A stretch of DNA of 25,409 bases, from positions 1-25,409 of the forward strand of contig CAAFVD010000083.1 of assembly GCA_900766355.1 (NCBI GenBank), given 5' to 3'. Source of the stretch: Candidatus Gastranaerophilales bacterium (GTDB lineage Bacteria > Cyanobacteriota > Vampirovibrionia > Gastranaerophilales > Gastranaerophilaceae). Shown in pieces: positions 13,567 to 20,193 of this stretch. The notes below the pieces were generated by a model. It ran no database searches and was not told the origin of the DNA. It saw nothing but the letters and a program-made list of their open reading frames with translations. The stretch's first letter is position 1, and every line of letters begins with the position of its first letter. Both the position numbers and the translations under genes were made by a program.

Positions 13567-15072
13567 TTATTGATTTTCGATTCTTCTCATTGTAGGGAAT
13601 GCAATTACATCTCTGATTGTTGGAGAATCAGTTAATAACATAACTAATCTATCAATACCCATACCCATACCACCTGTTGGAGGCATACCATATTCTAGAG
13701 CATTGATATAATCTTCGTCAATTGACATTGCTTCTTCATCACCGTTAGCTTTTGCTAAAGCTTGAGCTTCGAATCTATATCTTTGATCGATTGGGTCAGA
13801 TAGTTCTGAGAATGCGTTTGCAATTTCCCAACCATTAACACGAGTTTCAAATCTTTCTGTCAATCTGTCATTTTCTCTATGAACTTTTGCCAATGGAGAA
13901 ATTTCTCTAGGATAATCAATAATGTGGCATGGTTGAATAAGTGTTGGTTCGATTTTATCCTCGAACACAGCATCAACAACTTGACCCCAGTTCATATCGT
14001 CATCAACATTAACATGAAGTTCTCTAGCTTTTTGGATAGCTTCTTCTGCAGTAAAGATATCTAAGAAGTCAACACCTGTAGCTTCTTTGATAGAACCTAT
14101 CATCGTTTTTCTATCCCAAGGTGGAGTTAAATCAATTTCATTTTCTCCGTATTTGATTTTTGTTGTTCCAAGAACTTCTTGAGCAACATAAGCAACCATG
14201 TTTTCTGTCAATGTCATCATATCATTGTAATCAGCGTATGCTTGGTACAACTCAATCATTGTGAATTCAGGGTTGTGACGAGTATCAATACCTTCGTTTC
14301 TGAAACATTTACCAATTTCATATACTCTTTCTGAAACACCACCAACGATTAATCTTTTTAGATACAATTCAAGAGCAATTCTAAGAGTCAAATCCATATC
14401 AAGAGCGTTGTGGTGAGTGTTGAACGGTCTTGCATTAGCACCTGATGCTAAAGTTTGCAAGATAGGAGTTTCAACCTCCATAAATCCGTCTTTGTTTAGG
14501 AATTCTCTGATTTTAGAAATGATAAGACTTCTTTTTCTGAATGTATCTCTTGTGTTTTCATTTACAATTAAATCAACATATCTTTGACGATATCTTGTTT
14601 CCACATCTGTTAAACCATGGAATTTTTCAGGTAGTGTTTGTAGTGATTTTGACAAGATTTTGTAAGAAGTAGCTTTGATAGAAAGCTCTCCTCTAGGTGT
14701 TCTTCTGATAGTTCCGTAGAAGCCTAAAATATCACCTACATCTACCAATTTCAAAGTTTTTACCATATCAGGGTCCATATTTTCTTTGTGAGAGAAAATT
14801 TGGATTTTTCCTGTTGCATCCATAAGGTCTATGAACATGCCTGTATTTCTAATAGCCATTACACGTCCAGCAACAGCATATTTATCTTCTGTTTCTTCAC
14901 CTGCTTGCAAGTCTTTGTATTTTTCTTGCAAGTCTGCTGCGTTTGCATTTTTATCAAACGTATATGGATATGGATTAATTCCTTTATCCACTAATTCAGC
15001 AAGCTTTTCAAGTCTTCTCTGTCTGATTGATTCTTTTGCTGAAATAGGTTCTCGTGTCGCATTTTCTGACAT
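13567..15072 (-). CDS. lysS: Lysine-tRNA ligase, class II
   Basis: A 501-residue class II LysRS of normal length. The N-terminal OB-fold anticodon-binding domain is at about 60-155 (VAGRVMAIRNTGMFIDLMD). The catalytic core carries motif 1 (GFMEVETPIL), motif 2 (CFRNEGIDTRHNPEFTMIE) and motif 3 (GMGMGIDRLVMLLTDSPTIR). It charges tRNA-Lys in the cytoplasm. The ATG is supported by AATGAGGAAAAA upstream, with a candidate promoter about 30 bases before it. It is transcribed alone, facing the L,D-transpeptidase gene. Confidence 0.98.
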   Translation of the reverse strand: MSENATREPISAKESIRQRRLEKLAELVDKGINPYPYTFDKNANAADLQEKYKDLQAGEETEDKYAVAGRVMAIRNTGMFIDLMDATGKIQIFSHKENMDPDMVKTLKLVDVGDILGFYGTIRRTPRGELSIKATSYKILSKSLQTLPEKFHGLTDVETRYRQRYVDLIVNENTRDTFRKRSLIISKIREFLNKDGFMEVETPILQTLASGANARPFNTHHNALDMDLTLRIALELYLKRLIVGGVSERVYEIGKCFRNEGIDTRHNPEFTMIELYQAYADYNDMMTLTENMVAYVAQEVLGTTKIKYGENEIDLTPPWDRKTMIGSIKEATGVDFLDIFTAEEAIQKARELHVNVDDDMNWGQVVDAVFEDKIEPTLIQPCHIIDYPREISPLAKVHRENDRLTERFETRVNGWEIANAFSELSDPIDQRYRFEAQALAKANGDEEAMSIDEDYINALEYGMPPTGGMGMGIDRLVMLLTDSPTIRDVIAFPTMRRIENQ

Positions 15073-15101
15073 AAATTTTTCCTCATTTTGTTGTAGAAAT
15101 C

Positions 15102-15107
15102 ATACTA
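15102..15107 (-). promoter_or_regulatory. -10 box (TAGTAT) of lysS
   Basis: TAGTAT (overlapping TATAGT) on the minus strand lies about 30 bases before the lysS ATG, the same hexamer as in the rpmG and rlmH promoter candidates. The -35 is weak. Confidence 0.45.
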
Positions 15108-15267
15108 TAGTTACATATTATCATAAAAATAAATGAAAATATTTAAACTTTCTCTACCTAAGGTTAGAAGTTAAAAATCATACATGTTAATGATTTTATT
15201 TATCTAAACTACTGATAACATTACCATATACTCCTTAAAAACGACGATACACATATCCCTAATCAAC

Positions 15268-15299
15268 AGCTATGTAGATTTTATACATAGCTTTTTTTT
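15268..15299 (+). terminator. Orphan intrinsic terminator in the lysS-15578 gap
   Basis: A perfect 9-base stem AGCTATGTA / TACATAGCT with a 7-base loop is followed by eight Ts on the plus strand. No plus-strand gene lies upstream, since lysS is on the other strand. It suggests a small RNA beginning somewhere in 15110-15220. Confidence 0.75.
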
Positions 15300-15332
15300 A
15301 CCTGTAAAATAAATGTATACTACTGTTTATTT

Positions 15333-15410
15333 GTCATCCAGAGGGATTTATCCCGATGGATCTCTAACTAGTCTTACAAGAGATTCTTCGCCTAAAGGCT
15401 CTGAATGACG
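15333..15410. repeat. Two dispersed palindromic repeats, same families as 2233-2443
   Basis: 15333-15363 reads GTCATCCAGA, hairpin GGGAT-TT-ATCCC, then GATGGATCT. 15380-15410 is on the minus strand: CGTCATTCAGA, hairpin GCC-TTTA-GGC, GAAGAATCTC. The second matches 2269-2300 except that the stem bases are swapped in a compensating way. These lie in the 505-base gap 15073-15577, which otherwise holds the lysS promoter and the orphan terminator. Confidence 0.8.
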
Positions 15411-15577
15411 AGGTAGAAATCTAATATGTACTTATGTAACAAATATATAATATTGATATACAAATATGTAAATTTTTTATGCTTTTATGACTTTATTAAT
15501 ATATAGACACTATAATACTATGTGTATCATGTTTTTATTCAGGCATGGTATATCTTAGAATAGGATAAAAGAGGAAA

Positions 15578-16054
15578 ATGAATAATTATGGCCTTACAGG
15601 AGCAAGACCGAGTATTGATATGTCGGAAGTTGCTTCAGTAAAAGAAATGATATTTAATAGGGCAAAGGAAAAATCTTCATCTCTTGCGACAGAAAGAGAA
15701 GAAGGAATGACTCAAGCTGTTCAGAATGATGTTATGGCATCAGCTAGAGCATCTATTAGTGGCAGTCGTAAACCGTTTGGAAATTTAACCCAAAATATAA
15801 AAACAGAAACAGAGCAAAATTCTACTGTTATCCAAAATGTGCCTAAAGTAAATCCTCAAGAAAATATTCCACAATTAAAACATAATATTCAAAGTGTTGA
15901 TAATTCAACATATACAAACTCAATGCGTGATGAAACAATGGCAGCTGCTCGAAACCAATATGGCAGACGAGGGAATTTGATGGAAACATTGAATTTTTTA
16001 AATACTCAAGCTGCGATAAGAATGGTTAATAAAACGCACTCAAAAATTGTATGA
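15578..16054 (+). CDS. Hypothetical protein with internal DxMAxAR duplication
   Basis: A 158-residue hydrophilic protein with no signal peptide or membrane span and no recognised family. Two similar segments are visible: QNDVMASARASISGSRKPFG at about 49-68 and MRDETMAAARNQYGRRGNLM at about 116-135. They are separated by an Asn/Gln-rich linker. The ATG has AGAGGAAA directly upstream, and TATAAT at 15511-15516 is a possible -10 box. It converges with the exported protein gene at 16083. Function unknown. Confidence 0.75.
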   Translation: MNNYGLTGARPSIDMSEVASVKEMIFNRAKEKSSSLATEREEGMTQAVQNDVMASARASISGSRKPFGNLTQNIKTETEQNSTVIQNVPKVNPQENIPQLKHNIQSVDNSTYTNSMRDETMAAARNQYGRRGNLMETLNFLNTQAAIRMVNKTHSKIV

Positions 16055-16082
16055 TGTTTGTTGTTTTGATATTTGATGAATA

Positions 16083-16640
16083 CTAATAAATACCATTTCT
16101 TAGCGAGGAGTAATAATCTTCATCAGCTGGTATGCTTGTTGGATATCCGTTAGAGAAAAATTCTTTAAAACGGTTTAATTTTTTGTTTTTGGCTTTGTAA
16201 CTTCTTGTTGATTCTGCAGAATATGCGTGTCTTAGTCTGTTAAGACGACTTTTATAATCACCTGATTGTATAGCTCCGAACATTTGAGCTTCTAGTCTAT
16301 CAAGACGGTTTTCTATACCAAGTGTATTGTAACATTTACCAAAACTATTACGTTCCATTTTGCTTAACAAGTATTCTATATCAGAATCTTTTATCGAATT
16401 TTTTGTATAGTCATTTTTTTTAAAAATCCTTGATACAGGATTATTGTATATATCATAAGGGTTGGTCCAAGTTTGACGATTCATTTCATCAATAGTATTT
16501 TCAATTTCTCTATCTATGCTGTTTCTATACCAACGGTTGTTATTCATCATTCTATTGTCAAATCTGAAAAAATCTCCACTACCAAAAGAAACTGGAGAAG
16601 TTATAACTAAAATACCGAATATTAAAAGAAGTTTTTTCAT
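16083..16640 (-). CDS. Exported hypothetical protein with FG/RLxRLE repeat units
   Basis: A 185-residue protein with a clear signal peptide (MKK, then hydrophobic to about residue 19). The middle is Asn/Arg-rich. At about 92-140 there are two adjacent units of the pattern (K/R)-x-E-x3-FG...G...RLxRL: KMERNSFGKCYNTLG then NRLDRLEAQMFGAIQSGD. From memory this FG...RLxRLE pattern recurs in exported proteins of the cyanobacteria/Melainabacteria lineage, but no name is assigned. AGGGGA is the ribosome-binding site and TATACT a likely -10 box. It is divergent from rlmH. Confidence 0.78.
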   Translation of the reverse strand: MKKLLLIFGILVITSPVSFGSGDFFRFDNRMMNNNRWYRNSIDREIENTIDEMNRQTWTNPYDIYNNPVSRIFKKNDYTKNSIKDSDIEYLLSKMERNSFGKCYNTLGIENRLDRLEAQMFGAIQSGDYKSRLNRLRHAYSAESTRSYKAKNKKLNRFKEFFSNGYPTSIPADEDYYSSLRNGIY

Positions 16641-16711
16641 TTATTTAATCCCCTAGTATAAAATAAACTTCTCTATTGATAATTCTATTACCTCATTGAG
16701 TGATTAGATGG

Positions 16712-16717
16712 TAGTAT
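16712..16717 (+). promoter_or_regulatory. -10 box (TAGTAT) placed for a leaderless rlmH mRNA
   Basis: TAGTAT is followed by six bases and then the rlmH ATG; no ribosome-binding site is present. TATTAT at 16715 is an overlapping alternative. Confidence 0.45.
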
Positions 16718-16723
16718 TATTAT

Positions 16724-17194
16724 ATGAAGATTAAAATTATTGCATTAGGAAAAATAAAAGAAAAATACTTAAAAGATGGTATAGACGAATATTTGAAAAG
16801 ATTACGTCCTTATACGCCATTAGAAATAGTTGAACTTACTCCAATAGAAATCAAAGATGAAAATTTGGTAGAAAAAGTTCTTGATGCAGAGGCGGAAAAA
16901 ATTATTTCACATATAAAACCATCAAGTTTTATTATAACAATGGAAATTGAGGGTAAACAATTTGATTCTGTAGATTTCTCTAAAAAACTCGAACAAATTG
17001 GGAATTCAGGTGTTTCAGAAATTGTTTTTATAATAGGTTCTTCTTGTGGTTTGTCTAAAAAAGTTCGAGATATGTCTAATTTAAAACTAAGTTTATCAAA
17101 GATGACGTTTATTCATCAATTTACTAGACTAATTCTTTTAGAACAAATATATCGTGCGTTCAAAATTTCTAATAATGAAACATATCACAAGTAA
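16724..17194 (+). CDS. rlmH: 23S rRNA (pseudouridine1915-N3)-methyltransferase RlmH
   Basis: A 156-residue SPOUT-fold methyltransferase acting on helix 69 of 23S rRNA in assembled ribosomes. The N-terminus MKIKIIALGKIKEKYLKDGI, the SAM-binding knot around IIGSSCGLS, and the ending RLILLEQIYRAFKISNNETYHK are diagnostic. The glycine motif, commonly IGG-x2-G, reads IGSSCG here. Length is standard. The start sits 6 bases after a -10-like box with no ribosome-binding site. It is monocistronic before a 780-base gap. Confidence 0.96.
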   Translation: MKIKIIALGKIKEKYLKDGIDEYLKRLRPYTPLEIVELTPIEIKDENLVEKVLDAEAEKIISHIKPSSFIITMEIEGKQFDSVDFSKKLEQIGNSGVSEIVFIIGSSCGLSKKVRDMSNLKLSLSKMTFIHQFTRLILLEQIYRAFKISNNETYHK

Positions 17195-17220
17195 TTTATT
17201 GGTTATAAAAATACGCATTT

Positions 17221-17245
17221 AAAAAGGCTTGTCAATGCAAGCCTT
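17221..17245 (-). terminator. Intrinsic terminator for minus-strand RNA
   Basis: AAGGCTTG / CAAGCCTT with a 6-base loop is followed by five Ts when read on the minus strand. On the plus strand the hairpin follows rlmH but lacks a good T-run, so it best serves a minus-strand transcript, though it may protect the rlmH 3' end. Confidence 0.7.
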
Positions 17246-17470
17246 AAATAAATCTTCTCCCTAAGTCCAGTAGTCACTGTTTAAAATAAATTAATTCGAT
17301 ACTTCGATTTTTCAACTCTCCCCAGAGCCTTGTAGCCATCACTCCCTTCCAAGTACATTATTATGTTAGGCTAACTCCATTGGGTTATCAAGTAACGAAA
17401 AGTTCATGAAAAATTTACATATCACCATGCCTCCCAACTTTATTGAGGGTCATGTTATGTTAACAAATAT
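17221..17470 (-). ncRNA. Candidate structured non-coding RNA
   Basis: In the gap 17195-17974 the first ~250 bases are richer in GC and hairpins than the rest and end in a minus-strand terminator. Minus-strand hairpins include CATG..CCTC / GAGG-CATG (17424-17454), TAGCC / GGCTA (about 17333-17373), CTCT-GGGG-AGAG (about 17316-17327) and CAGT-GACT-ACTG (17268-17279). Several GGA/GGGAG motifs recur. No long frame is present. It matches no tmRNA, RNase P RNA, SRP RNA or riboswitch signature that I know. The 5' end and promoter are not resolved. Confidence 0.4.
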
Positions 17471-17518
17471 GACGTATCATTTTTAATGAAATTTAGTAAA
17501 TTTATATAATTTTTTTTG

Positions 17519-17974
17519 TTGACATTAATAATTTTGTGAGCGGTATGTGTTTTTATTGAGTTTGAAAAAGAGATAAAAAATATCAATCAAATATGAAGAA
17601 ATATTATTATTAATTTATCTTATTAAAATTACCTTGTATGTCTTATGCAAAGGGTTGTTTGGGGGTTTGCAATAGATTGTTAATATTTGTTTAGTAAATT
17701 TTTGTATAAATATATTTAATTATCGCAAGTCTAATAATAGCATGGCTTTAGTAGTTTTTTTAACAAAAATACTTGTAAAAAAATTGTCATGAGAACACTT
17801 TTTATTTGTTATTTTTATTTTAATCTGTCATAATAGGTTTACGGACATCATTTATTTTTTGGGGTATATGTTCTTAAAGATAAATCTAATTACTTTATTG
17901 ATATGATGTCGGAATAGTTGATAAAAATTAAAATAAAAGCAGAAAATGCAGTTAGTATTTCAGGAGGCACTTGA
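17519..17974 (+). promoter_or_regulatory. Possible long cobO leader with TTGACA box and distal stem
   Basis: A TTGACA at 17519-17524 is followed 17-19 bases on by a poor -10 (GGTATG/TATGTG). The AT-rich stretch to cobO has no frame. It holds GACATCAT (17844-17851) complementary to ATGATGTC (17903-17910) across 51 bases, and GCAAA / TTTGC around G-runs near 17650. No cobalamin riboswitch core is recognised. The true cobO promoter may lie closer to the gene. Confidence 0.25.
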
Positions 17975-18508
17975 GTGTTAGAGCATGGATATATTCAAAT
18001 CTATACAGGCGATGGCAAAGGTAAAACAACCGCATCACTGGGCTTGGCACTACGTGCATTGGGACATGGCTGGAAAGTATTAATAATCCAGTTCGCAAAG
18101 GGAGATTGTGGTACATCTTATGGGGAAATTGTTTCTTCATCTAAGTTTTTACCAAATTTAGATGTAGTTCAGTTTGGAATGGATAGAGTTGTTTATTCTC
18201 ATAATATCTGTATTGGTGACTACAAGGAAGCAAAAAGAGGCTGGGAATATGCTAAAAAAGCTATTAACAGCGGAGAATATCAATTAATTATTCTTGATGA
18301 AATAAATATTTGTGTATCATTAGGTATGCTAAAGGTTTCAGATGTTAAAAATGTATTGTTGAATAAACCTGAAAGCCTTGAAATAGTTTTAACTGGAAGA
18401 TACGCACACCCTGAATTGCAAGCACTTGCTCATCTTGTAACAGAGATGAAACCAATCAAACATTATTTTGATATTGGAGTGAAGGCAAGACAAGGAATAG
18501 AGTATTAA
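17975..18508 (+). CDS. cobO: Cob(I)alamin adenosyltransferase (CobO/BtuR type)
   Basis: A 177-residue ATP-dependent enzyme that adds the adenosyl group to cob(I)alamin, making or salvaging coenzyme B12. The P-loop GDGKGKTT is at residues 12-19. IIQFAKGD, ILDEINICVSLGML and the VLTGRYAHPELQALA block are typical of this family and distinguish it from PduO types. The start is GTG, set by AGGAGG 7 bases upstream. No other B12 gene is near, so salvage is possible. A terminator follows and it is transcribed separately from rsmH. Confidence 0.95.
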   Translation: MLEHGYIQIYTGDGKGKTTASLGLALRALGHGWKVLIIQFAKGDCGTSYGEIVSSSKFLPNLDVVQFGMDRVVYSHNICIGDYKEAKRGWEYAKKAINSGEYQLIILDEINICVSLGMLKVSDVKNVLLNKPESLEIVLTGRYAHPELQALAHLVTEMKPIKHYFDIGVKARQGIEY

Positions 18509-18536
18509 ATTTGAAGAGAGATGATTAAAATGATGT

Positions 18537-18563
18537 AGAGAGCCAAAATTGGTTCTCTTTTTA
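18537..18563 (+). terminator. Intrinsic terminator after cobO
   Basis: AGAGAGCCAA pairs with TTGGTTCTCT (one G-U) around a short loop, then a run of Ts. Confidence 0.85.
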
Positions 18564-18631
18564 TTATTGTTTATTTATATTTAAACCATTGGTAATAACA
18601 TTCTATGCACGTTTATATTTAATTTTTATGT

Positions 18632-18637
18632 TATTAT
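18632..18637 (+). promoter_or_regulatory. -10 box (TATTAT) placed for a leaderless rsmH mRNA
   Basis: TATTAT is followed by exactly six bases (TGCTTT) and the rsmH ATG; no ribosome-binding site is present. Confidence 0.5.
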
Positions 18638-18643
18638 TGCTTT

Positions 18644-19573
18644 ATGGTTGAATTCAAACATTATACTGTTATGAAAAATGAGGCTGTTGATGCTCTTGAG
18701 TGTGAATCAGGCAAAATTTATGTTGATTGTACTTTAGGTGGCGGTGGACATAGTGAACTTATTTTGCAAAGAATTGCGCCTGACGGTAAATTGTTTGCGT
18801 TTGATATAGATGATGATGCAATTAGTTTTGCATCAGAAAGGCTAAAACAGTATAACAACCTTACAATTATCAAAGATTCTTATGTGAATATTAAATCTCA
18901 AATGGCGAACTATGGAATAGAAAAGATTACAGGTGGTGTAATTCTTGATTTAGGTGCATCATATCATCAGCTCACAAAAGCAGAGAGAGGTTTTTCGTTT
19001 ATGAAAGATGCTCCTCTTGATATGAGATTTAATATGACGAGTGATTTTACAGCCTATGATGTTGTTAATGCTTATAAGGAAGATGAGCTTGTAGCTATTT
19101 TCAGCGAGTATGGAGAAGAAAGATTTTCTAAAAGAATTGCAAAAGCAATTGTAACAAAAAGAAAAATCCGTCCAATCAAGACTACGCTTGAATTAGCCAA
19201 TTTGATAGTTGAAGCAACACCAAGAATTAAAACCTCTATACACCCTGCAACCAGAGTGTTTCAGGCTATTAGGATAGAGGTTAATGATGAACTTGAAAAT
19301 GTTACTAAAATCTTAACAGATGTATTGGATTTATTAGGATATGGTGCTATAATATCTGTGATAAGTTTTCATTCTTTGGAGGATAGAATAGTCAAAAGAC
19401 TGTTCAAGTATGAGGCTCAAAAGTGTAGATGTCATAATTTGATATGCACTTGCGAACCACCAAGAATAGAGTTAGTAAACAGAAAACCAATCGTGGCGTC
19501 TGTTGAAGAAATTAGGGAGAATCCTCCGTCTAGGAGTGCAAAACTGAGAGTCGTTAGGTGTATAAAAAAGTAG
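18644..19573 (+). CDS. rsmH: 16S rRNA (cytosine1402-N4)-methyltransferase RsmH
   Basis: A 309-residue SAM-dependent enzyme modifying C1402 in the P-site of 16S rRNA. Diagnostic motifs are HYTVMKNEAVDAL, DCTLGGGGHSE at about 28-38, GVILDLGASYHQL, DMRFNM, ATRVFQAIRIEVNDELE and ISFHSLEDRIVKRLF. A cysteine group (CRCHNLICTCEPP) near residue 265 is usual in the family. It is followed after 8 bases by an FtsL-like gene, the conserved start of a division/cell-wall cluster, though no mraZ lies upstream and no ftsI downstream. Confidence 0.98.
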   Translation: MVEFKHYTVMKNEAVDALECESGKIYVDCTLGGGGHSELILQRIAPDGKLFAFDIDDDAISFASERLKQYNNLTIIKDSYVNIKSQMANYGIEKITGGVILDLGASYHQLTKAERGFSFMKDAPLDMRFNMTSDFTAYDVVNAYKEDELVAIFSEYGEERFSKRIAKAIVTKRKIRPIKTTLELANLIVEATPRIKTSIHPATRVFQAIRIEVNDELENVTKILTDVLDLLGYGAIISVISFHSLEDRIVKRLFKYEAQKCRCHNLICTCEPPRIELVNRKPIVASVEEIRENPPSRSAKLRVVRCIKK

Positions 19574-19581
19574 GTTAAACT

Positions 19582-20112
19582 TTGGCTAGAAACTATACGA
19601 ACAACAAAACAGTTCAAGAAGAATACAGTATCAGTTATTCTGTTACTTCAAATCCAATTTCGCAATCAACCAATGGAAGTATTCTATATCCTAAAGATTT
19701 AGGGTATATTAATACCAAAAGGGAAGAAGATTCTAAACAAATTATTGATGGATATTTCCCTAAGGAAAATTTAGTCAAAGCTATGGCGATAAAAAAAGTA
19801 AACAAAACATTATGTGGATTATTGTTATGTCTTATTTTTGTTTCAATAATAAGCTATTATTTTGTTGTGTCTAGTGAAATCAAACTTAATGAATATAGTC
19901 GTCAAACAATTATGTTAAACGATGAGAATGCAGATTTGCAAAACCAACTTGATAGATTAAAATCTTTTAGTAATGTTGATATGACTATGCAAAAAACAAA
20001 TTTACTCCAAAAACCTGACCATGTTATAGAAGCTCCTGAAGTTGCAACAACTCAAGCAAAACCTGTTCAATTTGAAACAGAACGACCTTTCTCTTGGTCT
20101 ATTGGGTATTAG
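19582..20112 (+). CDS. FtsL-like single-span division protein (tentative)
   Basis: A 176-residue protein: a ~70-residue polar cytoplasmic part, one membrane span at about 77-95 (LCGLLLCLIFVSIISYYFVV), then a short coiled coil (LNEYSRQTIMLNDENADLQN and on to about 127) and a Pro-rich tail ending FSWSIGY. This layout and the position directly after rsmH match FtsL/DivIC-type septation proteins, which have little sequence conservation. The start is TTG with a weak AGGT upstream; no ATG occurs early in the frame. It is co-transcribed with rsmH. Identity rests on topology and context. Confidence 0.6.
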   Translation: MARNYTNNKTVQEEYSISYSVTSNPISQSTNGSILYPKDLGYINTKREEDSKQIIDGYFPKENLVKAMAIKKVNKTLCGLLLCLIFVSIISYYFVVSSEIKLNEYSRQTIMLNDENADLQNQLDRLKSFSNVDMTMQKTNLLQKPDHVIEAPEVATTQAKPVQFETERPFSWSIGY

Positions 20113-20119
20113 AAATTTT

Positions 20120-20136
20120 GTCAGGCACAGCCTGAC
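20120..20136. other. Hairpin GTCAGGC-ACA-GCCTGAC
   Basis: A perfect 7-base GC-rich stem with a 3-base loop lies after the FtsL-like gene. No T-run follows on either strand. It may end the transcript imperfectly or be another dispersed palindrome. Confidence 0.55.
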
Positions 20137-20181
20137 CTACCAAAATATTAGATGAGTTATTTACTTCTCCACTTAAAACGG

Positions 20182-20187
20182 TATAAT
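20182..20187 (+). promoter_or_regulatory. -10 box (TATAAT) placed for a leaderless DUF4127 mRNA
   Basis: A perfect TATAAT is followed by six bases (ACTCTT) and the ATG at 20194. A weak TTTACT at 20160-20165 could be the -35. Confidence 0.65.
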
Positions 20188-20193
20188 ACTCTT

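Noticed and set aside
17530..17550. Match of TTGTGAGCGG to the E. coli lac operator
   Set aside because: Only ten bases match, the symmetric half is absent and no LacI-like gene or sugar operon is near; chance is likely.
17195..17974. Cobalamin riboswitch, tmRNA, RNase P RNA or SRP RNA in the large gap
   Set aside because: None of the conserved cores (B12 box, TTCGAATCC arm with tag frame, RNase P CR motifs, SRP tetraloop helix) could be found on either strand.
20152..20193. Upstream ATG for the DUF4127 gene, adding 14 residues
   Set aside because: A perfect -10 box lies between the two ATGs and the family starts at the downstream Met.
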